Assembly (NCBI RefSeq): GCF_900186535.1
Contig: NZ_FYDE01000005.1
Coordinates: 1,526,895 to 1,590,894 of the forward strand
Reading direction: 5' to 3'
From: Marasmitruncus massiliensis
GTDB lineage: Bacteria; Bacillota; Clostridia; Oscillospirales; Ruminococcaceae
DNA: 64,000 nucleotides
Position 1 is the first letter of the stretch, and each line of letters begins with the position of its first letter. The notes beneath the pieces are model-generated. The model saw only the letters and a program-made list of their open reading frames with translations, was not told the origin of the DNA and ran no database searches. The position numbers and the translations under genes were made by a program. This document shows positions 51,028 through 58,999 of this stretch, piece after piece.

Positions 51028-51309
51028 ATGTACACAGACAAAACATTAACATGCAAAGAGTGCGGAGCCGAGTTTGTCTTCACCGCTGGTGAACAGGAGT
51101 TCTATGCGGAGAGAGGCTTCGTAAATGAGCCTCAGCGCTGCAAAGCCTGCCGTGATGCGCGCAAGAACAATGCCAGACCCCAGAGAGAAATGTATACCGC
51201 TATCTGCGCGAGCTGCGGCCGCGAAGCAAAGGTTCCTTTCCAGCCTCGCGAAGACCGTCCGGTCTATTGCTCTGAGTGCTTTGCAAAAATGAAGGAATCT
51301 CAGAACTAA
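51028..51309 (+). CDS. Zinc-ribbon protein (CxxCx DNA/RNA-binding type)
   Basis: The 93-residue protein has four CxxC pairs (CKEC, CKAC, CASC, CSEC), enough for two zinc sites. The first half, FVFTAGEQEFYAERGFVNEPQRC, matches the probable zinc-ribbon family PF13451 seen in many Firmicutes, and the second half carries the CASCGREAKVPFQP motif seen in small ribosome- or RNA-associated zinc ribbons. GCGAGGTATATCAAA precedes the ATG. Exact function unknown; a terminator follows. Confidence 0.88.
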   Translation: MYTDKTLTCKECGAEFVFTAGEQEFYAERGFVNEPQRCKACRDARKNNARPQREMYTAICASCGREAKVPFQPREDRPVYCSECFAKMKESQN

Positions 51310-51326
51310 TTTTTTTTAACAAATCA

Positions 51327-51354
51327 GGCCGCCGTTTTATACGGCGGCTTTTTC
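51327..51354 (+). terminator. Terminator after the zinc-ribbon gene
   Basis: GCCGCCGT and ACGGCGGC form a perfect eight-base stem, then TTTTT. Confidence 0.85.
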
Positions 51355-51430
51355 ATCAAGAAAAGGCTATACAGCTTTTTTTGCACGCGAGAAAAATTCA
51401 TAATATGTTGATCATTTCAGCTGAGATTAT

Positions 51431-51462
51431 GGTATAATAACCTTAAGGCGGTTATGATACCG
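51431..51462. repeat. Palindromic element, copy C
   Basis: GGTATAATAACC and GGTTATGATACC pair over 12 bases with one mismatch around a seven-base centre, followed by GAATGATAGCCA. This closely matches 9045-9085. The left arm contains TATAAT. Confidence 0.65.
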
Positions 51463-51484
51463 AATGATAGCCAATTATTCTGCG

Positions 51485-51508
51485 CGTGCTTTGCACGTGT
51501 GGTATAAT
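51485..51508 (+). promoter_or_regulatory. Small hairpin and -10 box before the DUF1858 gene
   Basis: CGTGC and GCACG pair around TTT (51485-51497), followed by TATAAT at 51503-51508. No good -35 box is present. Confidence 0.4.
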
Positions 51509-51562
51509 CAATAAAACAAAAATGTTTTATAAATTACAAAGTTTAAAACAGGGGATGAAGTT

Positions 51563-51766
51563 ATGGTCTATACAAGAGATACGCTGATTGGAGAAGTTCT
51601 GGATTCCGATATGTCCTTAGCGGAATATTTTTTGGACATGGGGATGCATTGCCTGGGTTGTCCGGCTTCCCGCGGCGAAAGCATAGAAGAAGCATGTGAG
51701 GTCCATGGAGTCGATTGTGAGGAACTTCTGGAAAAACTCAACGCATACCAACAGAAAGAAGCCTGA
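51563..51766 (+). CDS. DUF1858 domain protein
   Basis: The 67-residue protein is a single DUF1858 domain (ScdA/RIC N-terminal-like): DTLIGEVLDSDMSLAEYFLDMGMHCLGCPASRGESIEEACEVHGVD. The CLGC motif (near residues 30-33) is the conserved redox or metal-binding pair of the family; members often accompany hybrid-cluster or nitrosative-stress proteins, none of which is adjacent here. The last base of the TGA is the first base of the trmK ATG (TGATG). Confidence 0.9.
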   Translation: MVYTRDTLIGEVLDSDMSLAEYFLDMGMHCLGCPASRGESIEEACEVHGVDCEELLEKLNAYQQKEA

Positions 51767-52476
51767 TGAAAACGCTTCCAAAACTGGATCAGCGCCTGGC
51801 CGCGATTGCGTCCCTGGTGCGTGATGGCGCCTGCTGCGCAGACATTGGAACCGATCATGGGTATTTGATCGCATGGCTTGCCGCAGCCGGCCGAATCCGG
51901 TTCGGCTATGCCTGCGATATTCATGAAAAGCCGCTGAAAAAGGCGGCTTTCACTTTGTCTGCCTGCGGTGTGGCGGACAAAGTGAAACTGCTGCGGTGCG
52001 ACGGACTTTCCGGTTTGCGCCGGGGCGAAGTAGATGACATTGTTATTGCCGGCATGGGCGGGGAACTGATTTGGGACATCATTGATGCCGCCGAATGGAC
52101 GCGCGATCAGAATCTGCATTTTTTGCTTCAGCCGATGACCAAACCGGAACGGCTAAGACAGAGCCTCTACCGGGGCGGGTTTCTGATCAGCAGGGAGCAT
52201 GCTGTTATTTCGGGGGATTTTCCCTATACGGTGATAGAAGCCTGCTATACCGGCACTCCCCGCGAAATTGATACGCTGTTCGCTTATACAGGAGTGCTGC
52301 TTCATCAAAACAGCGAAGACGCAAAAGCGTACCTTGCCAAAACGGCCCGTTCCATCAGGGAAAAGGTGGATGGGCTTTCAAAAGCGGCAGGAAACAGCGA
52401 AGAACTGGTGCAATACCGTCTGCTGCTTGAACGATTGGAAGGAGAGTTGCACAATGACTGTGCAGGATGTATATGA
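51766..52476 (+). CDS. trmK: tRNA (adenine(22)-N(1))-methyltransferase TrmK
   Basis: The 236-residue enzyme methylates A22 of tRNA. It has the SAM-binding motif CADIGTDHGYL near residue 25, the ACDIHEKPLKKA acidic loop, IAGMGGELI and LQPMTKPERLRQSL, all diagnostic of TrmK. It is coupled to the DUF1858 gene by TGATG and overlaps the next gene by 23 bases. The trmK-nif3 pair is conserved across Bacillota. Confidence 0.95.
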   Translation: MKTLPKLDQRLAAIASLVRDGACCADIGTDHGYLIAWLAAAGRIRFGYACDIHEKPLKKAAFTLSACGVADKVKLLRCDGLSGLRRGEVDDIVIAGMGGELIWDIIDAAEWTRDQNLHFLLQPMTKPERLRQSLYRGGFLISREHAVISGDFPYTVIEACYTGTPREIDTLFAYTGVLLHQNSEDAKAYLAKTARSIREKVDGLSKAAGNSEELVQYRLLLERLEGELHNDCAGCI

Positions 52477-53209
52477 CCGAATCCACCGCGCGGCTGATTT
52501 TTCTCTTGCCATGGAGTTTGATAACCCGGGATTACTGGTTGGGGACCCGGCGGCGCAGGTTACGTTTGCGCTGGCGGCGCTTGATGTGACCGACGCGGTG
52601 ATTGCGGAGGCCGCGGCGAGCGGCGCGAACCTGATTATTACCCACCATCCGGTTATTTTCCATCCGATGAAACGGGTGACAGCCGACTCGCTGGTCTGGA
52701 AGCTGATACGGGAAAATATCTCGGTGATCAGCGCCCATACCAACCTCGACCTTGCGAAAGGCGGTGTGAACGATATTCTGGCGCAGAAACTGGCGCTTGG
52801 GAATATTGAACTGCTGGAAAACGGTGAAGGGTTGGGCCGCGTGGGCACCCTCCCGCGCGGAATGACGCCGCCGGAATTTGCATATTATACCAAGCGGATG
52901 CTGGACGCGGACGCGGTGCGGTATTGCGACGGCGGACAGGCGATCGAGCGGGTCGCGGTCTGCGGGGGAAGCGGCGGCAGCCTTTTGGAGGCGGTTGCCG
53001 CCTCCGGCTGCCAGGCATTTGTTACCGGCGATGTAAAACACGATGTCATGCTGGATGCGGTGCACAGGGGAATCACACTGGTTGACGCGGGGCATTTCGG
53101 GACCGAAACGTTTGTGGTGGATTATCTTGCACAACTGGCCGCGGAAGTTTTGGGGAAAGAGGCGGTTGCCGTCGCCCAATCCAATATCCCTGTGGCGGTT
53201 ACCATTTGA
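52454..53209 (+). CDS. Nif3-like dinuclear metal protein (GTP cyclohydrolase I type 2 family)
   Basis: The 251-residue protein has the Nif3/YqfO metal motifs: THHPVIFHP (His-His), AHTNLDLAKGG (His/Asp), and DAGHFGTE (His and Glu) near the end. The length is that of the short form lacking the extra insert of YqfO. The start at 52454 follows GGAAGGAGAG and lies inside trmK. The family is widely conserved but its reaction is not settled. Confidence 0.93.
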   Translation: MTVQDVYDRIHRAADFSLAMEFDNPGLLVGDPAAQVTFALAALDVTDAVIAEAAASGANLIITHHPVIFHPMKRVTADSLVWKLIRENISVISAHTNLDLAKGGVNDILAQKLALGNIELLENGEGLGRVGTLPRGMTPPEFAYYTKRMLDADAVRYCDGGQAIERVAVCGGSGGSLLEAVAASGCQAFVTGDVKHDVMLDAVHRGITLVDAGHFGTETFVVDYLAQLAAEVLGKEAVAVAQSNIPVAVTI

Positions 53210-53237
53210 CCGTCCGCATAAACGGAGGAAATCAGAT

Positions 53238-54125
53238 ATGAAAAAGTCAGTGGTCGCAGGCGCTCCCGGCAAAATCAATCTTTCCCTTGATATTACCGGC
53301 ATCCTGCCGAATGGATATCATGAAATGGATACCGTTTTGCAGGCAATCGACTTGTGCGATACGATCACCGTTAAAAAACGGGCTCAGGACGGAATCCTGA
53401 TCTTCTGTGACCGCCCGCGTGTCCCATGTGATGAAACGAATCATGCTTATATTGCGGCTCTGAAATTTTTTGATACCTTTGGGATTGACGACCGCGGGAT
53501 TGAAATCGATATCTGTAAGAGGGTGCCTGTGCAGGCTGGTCTGGGCGGTGGCAGCGCCGATGCCGCGGGGGTATTGACGGCTTTGAACGTGCTTTATGAG
53601 GTCAATGCAGATTTGGAGACCCTCTGCCGGATTGGCGTAACGGTCGGCGCTGATGTACCGTTCTGCCTCGCGGGGGGAACCAGGAGGGCGCGGGGTATCG
53701 GGGAACAGTTTGAGCAGCTGCCCGATTTACCGGACTGCCTCCTGTTGATCGCACAGCCGGCATCCGGGATTTCAACGCCGGAGAGCTTTCGCCGCTATGA
53801 CCGGCTGGTTGGTGTGCGGCATCCGGATGTAGAGAGCCTTGTCCGCGCCATCAAAGCGGGAAATGTCAAAGAGGCCGCGTCCCATTTGGGCAACGTGCTG
53901 GAGGATACGGCGGGGCTGCGGGAAATACCGGAGCTGAAAAGCATGATGCTGAGCGCGGGAGCGCTGGGTTCTTTGATGAGCGGCAGCGGGTCGGCGGTAT
54001 TTGGAATCTTTGAAAGCCGGTGGCTGGCAAAACGTTGTATGCGAAAGCTTTATAATAAAGCAAATTGTGTGCTGCTTGCACATCCGGTTCCTCATGGGGC
54101 CGAAGTGATACAGGTAGTTGAATAA
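53238..54125 (+). CDS. ispE: 4-(cytidine 5'-diphospho)-2-C-methyl-D-erythritol kinase
   Basis: The 295-residue GHMP kinase acts in the methylerythritol phosphate path to isoprenoids. It has APGKINLSLDI at the N-terminus, the ATP loop VPVQAGLGGGSADAAG at 96-111, ADVPFCLAGG, and GSLMSGSGSAVFGIF near the end, all IspE features. GGAGGAAATCAG precedes the ATG. It lies 28 bases after the nif3-type gene. No other isoprenoid gene is in view. Confidence 0.96.
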   Translation: MKKSVVAGAPGKINLSLDITGILPNGYHEMDTVLQAIDLCDTITVKKRAQDGILIFCDRPRVPCDETNHAYIAALKFFDTFGIDDRGIEIDICKRVPVQAGLGGGSADAAGVLTALNVLYEVNADLETLCRIGVTVGADVPFCLAGGTRRARGIGEQFEQLPDLPDCLLLIAQPASGISTPESFRRYDRLVGVRHPDVESLVRAIKAGNVKEAASHLGNVLEDTAGLREIPELKSMMLSAGALGSLMSGSGSAVFGIFESRWLAKRCMRKLYNKANCVLLAHPVPHGAEVIQVVE

Positions 54126-54135
54126 ATACATAAAA

Positions 54136-54171
54136 AGAGAGCCGGGTCTGCAGCCGCAGACCCGGCTCTCT
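54136..54171 (+). terminator. Strong hairpin after ispE
   Basis: AGAGAGCCGGGTCTGC and GCAGACCCGGCTCTCT are perfect 16-base arms around AGCC. The T-run is short (CTCTTC), but the stem is strong. Confidence 0.75.
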
Positions 54172-54204
54172 TCAGATACAGGCAGAAATTTCGGAATATT
54201 GATG

Positions 54205-54220
54205 TGTGGAATTTTTCACA
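54205..54220. promoter_or_regulatory. Dyad upstream of the acidic surface protein
   Basis: TGTGGAATTTTTCACA is a near-palindrome, flanked by GAATATT on one side and GAATATTC on the other. It lies about 150 bases before the gene; a regulator site is possible. Confidence 0.3.
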
Positions 54221-54367
54221 GAATATTCAGCTGTTTATCACATAGCCCGCAAACGGATATCACATCCAATGAATATACTGTTTACGTTGACAGGAGTTGT
54301 CCGTATGGAGAACGGATATACTCCCGAACAAAACTGATCAAACCAGATTTTAAGGAGGCAAACACCC

Positions 54368-55645
54368 ATGAAAAAAATTCTGTCAACGGCTCTTGCAAGC
54401 GCGCTTGTATTGAGCACAGCGTCCCTGCCCGCATTTGCGGCGGCAAGCAGCAGTGGTGTTGTAAACATGGCAGGCGTTGGAAACGTTTACGACGAGGACG
54501 GCGACGATATTTCCTGGTCGGTAAGCGGCGGTTCTCCTTCCATCAGCGACGGCTCCATCACACTGGACGGTGTAAACCCCAACCAGACCATCTATATTCC
54601 GTTGGGTGCGGATACGAATCTTGACGATGTCACCACATTGAGCGATGGCGGTACGGCGGCAGCGATCGACCTCGGCGACGACGACCTGTTTAAGATTACC
54701 ACAGATAAAGACGGCACAGGAAAATCACTCATTAAAAGTGTTATGCAGGTTTCCAACAAAAAACTCGGAGATCTTGACCGTGGGAGTTATTTAAAGATCG
54801 AACTGGGGGACACCACCACCACGTCCGAATTGAAAGCAACAGCCGATGTCACATTTAAGGCCAAGAAAGATATGGACAGTTCCACTTCTTCCTTGACCCC
54901 CAATAGCGGAAGCGCATTTGACTGGACTTCCGGAGAAACCGCGGACCTGAGCATTACCTTCTGGATCAATAATACAAAAATCACAGGTTCTGACGGCGAC
55001 GCCGACACCGGCGACAGCGTCTACTTCTCTCCGGAGGATAATGAGAACAACACCCTGATTTGGGGCGATGACCGCGCCGCAATCTATTTTTCAAGCGATG
55101 ACGACGCTTCCGATTTCTATGCGAAGCTGTCCACCAAGTCTGACTCCGACATTTATGCCGAATACGGCGATCCTGTCAATGCCGACCTCTGGTTCTTTGA
55201 TTTTGTCGGCAACCCGACCGTTCCCTCCACTTCCCGCGCGACTCTGACACTGGGCATTCCGTGGGATGAGGATGAGGATTATGCTCCCAATCCGGGGGAC
55301 TGCTATATTTACGAAGTGGATTCTGACGGCTATCTGACAGATGTGACCGCTCAGTTCACTTATGACGAAGACAATGACAGCACCACCGGCATCGCGGGCT
55401 GGACCATTAAGACCCGTACTCTGGGCACTTACGTGATTTCCGATACCGAGTTGGATGTCACTTCTTATGACGATGTGGACGAAGAAACTTCCGATGTTCC
55501 GGAAGAATCCGAAGATGCTGCTGTGGATACCGGCAAGGATATCCCGAACACCGGTTCCTCCGACATGGTCGGTGTGGCAGTCGTGGCGGCGGTTGTTTCC
55601 CTTGCCGCGGCCGGTGCAGTTGCTCTCAAAAAAGCATCCAGATAA
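54368..55645 (+). CDS. Secreted acidic protein with sortase-like C-terminal anchor, function unknown
   Basis: The 425-residue protein has a signal peptide (cleavage likely after AFA, residue 24), a beta-rich, very acidic body full of Asp with few Cys, and a C-terminal sorting-like signal: IPNTG at 392-396, a hydrophobic stretch of about 20 residues and KKASR. This fits anchoring to the wall by a sortase, though IPNTG is not the canonical LPxTG. There is a strong AAGGAGG site. No domain recognised. Flanking terminators make it a single-gene unit. Confidence 0.8.
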   Translation: MKKILSTALASALVLSTASLPAFAAASSSGVVNMAGVGNVYDEDGDDISWSVSGGSPSISDGSITLDGVNPNQTIYIPLGADTNLDDVTTLSDGGTAAAIDLGDDDLFKITTDKDGTGKSLIKSVMQVSNKKLGDLDRGSYLKIELGDTTTTSELKATADVTFKAKKDMDSSTSSLTPNSGSAFDWTSGETADLSITFWINNTKITGSDGDADTGDSVYFSPEDNENNTLIWGDDRAAIYFSSDDDASDFYAKLSTKSDSDIYAEYGDPVNADLWFFDFVGNPTVPSTSRATLTLGIPWDEDEDYAPNPGDCYIYEVDSDGYLTDVTAQFTYDEDNDSTTGIAGWTIKTRTLGTYVISDTELDVTSYDDVDEETSDVPEESEDAAVDTGKDIPNTGSSDMVGVAVVAAVVSLAAAGAVALKKASR

Positions 55646-55670
55646 TGCAAATCCTCTTTTTCCACTTTGA

Positions 55671-55701
55671 AGGCCGCCGGATGAATCCGGCGGCCTTTCC
55701 T
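55671..55701 (+). terminator. Terminator after the acidic surface protein
   Basis: GGCCGCCGGAT and ATCCGGCGGCC form the stem around GA, then TTTCC. Confidence 0.8.
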
Positions 55702-55726
55702 ATCTGCTTACTGCCCATATAGAATC

Positions 55727-55757
55727 AAAAAAGCCCGCAGCGGCGGGCTCTTTTCAG
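55727..55757 (-). terminator. Terminator of the PFL-family gene
   Basis: GCCCGC and GCGGGC pair around AGCG; on the minus strand the stem is followed by TTTTTTGATT. Confidence 0.78.
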
Positions 55758-55776
55758 TTGGGGCTGCAAAGTTTGA

Positions 55777-57135
55777 TCAGTTTTTCAGGCTCTGGAGCGG
55801 GGCGGGAATATGTCCGCCGCGGTTGATGAATTTGGCCGGGGACACCTTGCTGACCGGCATGACCGGCGCTGTGCCGAACAAGCCCCCAAATTCAAGCTCC
55901 TCGCCGTCTTTCACCCCGATCGCCGGGATAATGCGGACGGCGGTCGTTTTGTAATTCACCATACCGATTGCCGCTTCATCGGCAATGATTCCGGCAATCA
56001 CTTCGGCGGGCGTATCTCCCGGAACGGCGATCATATCGAGGCCGACTGAGCAGACAGCGGTCATTGCCTCCAGTTTTTCGATGTGCAGCGCGCCGCAGCG
56101 TGCCGCGGCGATCATGCCCGCATCCTCGGAAACCGGGATAAACGCGCCGGAAAGGCCGCCGACAGACGAGGATGCCATGACGCCGCCTTTTTTCACAGCA
56201 TCGTTGAGCATGGCGAGCGCGGCGGTTGTCCCGCAGCCTCCGCAGATGTCAATGCCGATCTCTTCGATGATATGGGCGACGGAATCCCCTACGGCGGGGG
56301 TGGGGGCCAGCGACAGATCCACAATGCCGAACGGAATTCCCAACCGGCGGCTCGCCTCGGTGCCGATCAGCTGGCCGACGCGGGTAATTTTGAAAGCGGT
56401 TTTTTTAATGATTTCAGCAATCGCGGTAATATCCGTATCCTCCGGCGCGGCGGCCAGAGCGGCGCGGACAACGCCGGGGCCGGAAACGCCCACGTTGATG
56501 ACGCAGTCAGGCTCCCCGGCGCCATGGAAGGCGCCCGCCATAAAGGGGTTGTCTTCCGGCGCGTTGCAGAACACTACCAGTTTGGAAGCCGCGACACACT
56601 GGCGGTCGGCGGTGATTTCAGCACAGCGGCGGATGATGTTTCCCATCATTTTTACGGCGTCGAGGTTGATACCGGCCTTTGTGGTGCCGATATTGACGGA
56701 GGAGCAGACATGGGAGGTCTGGGACAGCGCCTCCGGAATCGCGTTGATCAGTGCCTCATCCCCTGCGGCAAACCCTTTGTGCACAAGGGCGGAGAACCCT
56801 CCGATAAAGTTCACGCCGACTTCAATCGCGGCTTTTTCCAGCGTCAGCGCGTACTGAACCGGGTCGCCTCCCGAAGCGGCAATCAGCATCGCGATTGGGG
56901 TAACGGCAATCCGCTTGTTGATAATCGGGATTCCGTATTCTGTTTCCAGCGCTTCGCCGGTTTTGACAAGGTCTTTTGCGCACCGGGTGATCTTTTGATA
57001 AATTTTTTCACAGGACCGGTTGATATCGCCGTCCGCACAGCCCAGCAGGGAAATCCCCATGGTAATGGTGCGGATATCGAGGTTCTGATCCTGTATCATT
57101 CTGATTGTTTCCAGAATGTCACTGGTATTCAGCAT
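55777..57135 (-). CDS. PFL family protein (DUF711/UPF0210)
   Basis: The 452-residue protein matches the DUF711 family: [16 protein letters not shown] near the start, [42 protein letters not shown] and [12 protein letters not shown]. Structures of the family resemble pyruvate formate-lyase barrels but without the radical residues; the reaction is unknown. It lies downstream of an ACT-domain gene in the same operon, a pairing seen in many bacteria, so ligand control by the ACT protein is likely. Confidence 0.93.
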   Translation of the reverse strand: MLNTSDILETIRMIQDQNLDIRTITMGISLLGCADGDINRSCEKIYQKITRCAKDLVKTGEALETEYGIPIINKRIAVTPIAMLIAASGGDPVQYALTLEKAAIEVGVNFIGGFSALVHKGFAAGDEALINAIPEALSQTSHVCSSVNIGTTKAGINLDAVKMMGNIIRRCAEITADRQCVAASKLVVFCNAPEDNPFMAGAFHGAGEPDCVINVGVSGPGVVRAALAAAPEDTDITAIAEIIKKTAFKITRVGQLIGTEASRRLGIPFGIVDLSLAPTPAVGDSVAHIIEEIGIDICGGCGTTAALAMLNDAVKKGGVMASSSVGGLSGAFIPVSEDAGMIAAARCGALHIEKLEAMTAVCSVGLDMIAVPGDTPAEVIAGIIADEAAIGMVNYKTTAVRIIPAIGVKDGEELEFGGLFGTAPVMPVSKVSPAKFINRGGHIPAPLQSLKN

Positions 57136-57166
57136 ATAGATTAGGCTCCTTTATGTAGAGTAAAGG

Positions 57167-57436
57167 TCAGATGCGGTGCATGGAATTAAAGATATCCTCA
57201 TGCATCACATGAATAGACAGGCCGGATTCCTTGCCCAGTTCGTCCATTTTGGAAACCAGTTCGGACAGTTCACAGTTTACATTGGATATATCGATCATCA
57301 TGATCATGCAGAACAGCTCCTGCAGGACGGTCTGCGTAACTTCAATAATGTTGGCGTTGCAGTCCGCGCATTGATTGGAAACCTTTGCCATAATACCCAC
57401 CCGATCTTTGCCTATGACAGTTAAAACAGCACGCAT
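57167..57436 (-). CDS. ACT-domain protein (UPF0237 family)
   Basis: The 89-residue protein is one ACT domain: RAVLTVIGKDRVGIMAKVSNQCADCNANIIEVTQTVL, then IMMIDISN. Such stand-alone domains bind amino acids or related ligands and act through a partner, here most likely the following PFL-family protein. GGGAGGTAAC precedes the ATG. It is the first gene of a two-gene minus-strand operon divergent from the PHP cluster. Confidence 0.94.
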   Translation of the reverse strand: MRAVLTVIGKDRVGIMAKVSNQCADCNANIIEVTQTVLQELFCMIMMIDISNVNCELSELVSKMDELGKESGLSIHVMHEDIFNSMHRI

Positions 57437-57545
57437 ATTGTGTTACCTCCCAAAAAATTGCACCCCGTTTCGGGTGAATTGACAAAACAACAGAATTAGT
57501 ATAACACGATATTTACAAAAATACTATACTATTTCAAGTAGTTTG

Positions 57546-57554
57546 TGCTATACT
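57546..57554 (+). promoter_or_regulatory. Extended -10 promoter of the PHP-Lrp-aminotransferase cluster
   Basis: TGC followed by TATACT at 57549-57554. No good -35 box is visible; the extended -10 may compensate. Confidence 0.5.
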
Positions 57555-57647
57555 AAAATAACATTTCATACCTTTTCTGGAGGAAGCAGGATTTCTCCTT
57601 ATGGCGGTGCGAGAACAGGTCTTCATGACAGAAGTGAGGGGATAACG

Positions 57648-58466
57648 TTGTTTATTAATCTTTTCGACAGCCATACACATTCCGAAAACTCCTTTGATGC
57701 CAGCCATTCGGTTACCTTTATGTGTGAAAAGGCGATCGAAGCCGGGGTTTCCGGGATTTGCGTTACAGACCACTGTGAATTGAAAGACTACGAAAAAGAC
57801 AGGTATGAGATGAGGATCACACAATCCGTCTTTGATGTCAATAAAGCGAAACGCATTTTTAACGGGCGCCTGGCGGTTATGGCGGGTGTCGAGCTGTCTG
57901 ATGTGCTGTACGACCGGCAGTTTACAGAGCGCGTGCTCAGCCGGTTCCCGTTTGATATGGTTATGGTTTCCCAGCATAATTCTGCCCAGGGGGAAGATAT
58001 TTATTTCAGCAACTTTTCCGAATGGACAGCCGGGGAGATCGACGAATACCTTTCCTGGTATTTTTCCTATCTGCTGCAGGTTGCCGAATGGGGAAATTTC
58101 GATACGGTCGGCCATTTGACCTATCCGCTGCGGTATATTACGGGCACACATAAAATTCAGGTTGGCCTTGGCCGGTACGAGGACCAGATTGATCAAATCC
58201 TGCGTACAGTTGCACAGACAGGGCGTGCAATTGAAATCAATACTTCCGGGCTTTCCCAGCCCCTTGGAGATACCATGCCGGGAATCCGGTACGTCAAACG
58301 ATACCGGGAACTTGGCGGCGAATATATTACGCTCGGCTCCGACGCACATTCCGCGGATGCGGTCGGACGGGGGATCGACGCCGCAATGCAGATGCTTCTG
58401 GACGCCGGGTTTTCTTATTTTACATTTTATAAACAGCGCCAGCCGCTCCAGATGAAAATCATCTGA
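57648..58466 (+). CDS. PHP-domain phosphatase, histidinol-phosphatase type
   Basis: The 272-residue protein has the PHP metal motifs: FDSHTHSENSFDA (His-x-His), VTDHCELKD, GVELSD, VGHLTYP and GSDAHSA. These match the HisJ/HisK-like histidinol-phosphatase group, but no his genes are adjacent, so the substrate may differ. The start is the TTG at 57648, six bases after GAGGGG. Its stop codon lies inside a hairpin that precedes the Lrp gene. Confidence 0.88.
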   Translation: MFINLFDSHTHSENSFDASHSVTFMCEKAIEAGVSGICVTDHCELKDYEKDRYEMRITQSVFDVNKAKRIFNGRLAVMAGVELSDVLYDRQFTERVLSRFPFDMVMVSQHNSAQGEDIYFSNFSEWTAGEIDEYLSWYFSYLLQVAEWGNFDTVGHLTYPLRYITGTHKIQVGLGRYEDQIDQILRTVAQTGRAIEINTSGLSQPLGDTMPGIRYVKRYRELGGEYITLGSDAHSADAVGRGIDAAMQMLLDAGFSYFTFYKQRQPLQMKII

Positions 58467-58477
58467 GACAGCGGCTG
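58440..58477 (+). promoter_or_regulatory. Hairpin spanning the stop codon of the PHP gene
   Basis: CAGCCGCTC and CAGCGGCTG make the base, CAGATGA and TCATCTG the top, around AAA. The TGA of the PHP gene is in the 3' arm. There is no T-run. Confidence 0.5.
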
Positions 58478-58504
58478 CGTAAAAACATAAAGGAGTTGTG
58501 CTTT

Positions 58505-58999
58505 GTGAAAGAACAGGATATTGAAAAAATGCTCAGGCTGCTCGCGGATAATGCGAAGCTTTCGAACGCACAGATAGCAACCATGATCGGGGCTTCCGAG
58601 CAGGAAGTGGCGGATGCCATCGCGGATTGTGAAAAGAAGGGAATCATTAAAGGATATAGGGCGCTGATTGACTGGGATAAAACCGGACGGGATCTGGTCG
58701 GTGCCAGGATTGAACTCAAAGTCATCCCCAACGGCGTGATGGGATTTGAAGAGATTGCCTATACTATTTCGCAGTTCCGCGAGGTGGAAACCTGTTACCT
58801 GATGAGCGGCGGATATGATATCGCGCTGACCATCAGCGGGAAAACGTTTAAAGAGATCGCGCTGTTTGTCGCGCACCGGCTGGCTCCGCTGGAACCGGTC
58901 CAGTCCACATCCACCCATTTTATTCTGCGCAAATATAAAGAGCGCGGGATTATGATGGTGGAGGACAATGAGGACGAGAGGGAGGTCACCTCCCTGTGA
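58505..58999 (+). CDS. Lrp/AsnC-family transcriptional regulator
   Basis: The 164-residue protein has an N-terminal winged helix-turn-helix (LLADNAKLSNAQIATMIGASEQEVADAIADCEKKGIIKGYRALIDWDK) and a C-terminal RAM (ligand-binding) domain with GARIELKV, YLMSGGYDIALTISG and the THFILRKYKERG end. The start is a GTG nine bases after AGGAG. Members sense amino acids. Its TGA overlaps the ATG of the aminotransferase, so it is coupled to that enzyme and may respond to its substrate. Confidence 0.94.
   Translation: MKEQDIEKMLRLLADNAKLSNAQIATMIGASEQEVADAIADCEKKGIIKGYRALIDWDKTGRDLVGARIELKVIPNGVMGFEEIAYTISQFREVETCYLMSGGYDIALTISGKTFKEIALFVAHRLAPLEPVQSTSTHFILRKYKERGIMMVEDNEDEREVTSL
58980..58994 (+). promoter_or_regulatory. 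Ribosome-binding site inside a perfect palindrome
   Basis: GGGAGGTCACCTCCC pairs with itself and contains GGAGG, the only ribosome site for the aminotransferase start. It lies inside the end of the Lrp gene, so ribosomes finishing Lrp would open it. Confidence 0.6.

Noticed and set aside
57601-57645. A 14-codon frame that could be a leader peptide before the PHP gene
   Set aside because: The ribosome site lies too far upstream and there is no run of regulatory codons or terminator to suggest attenuation.
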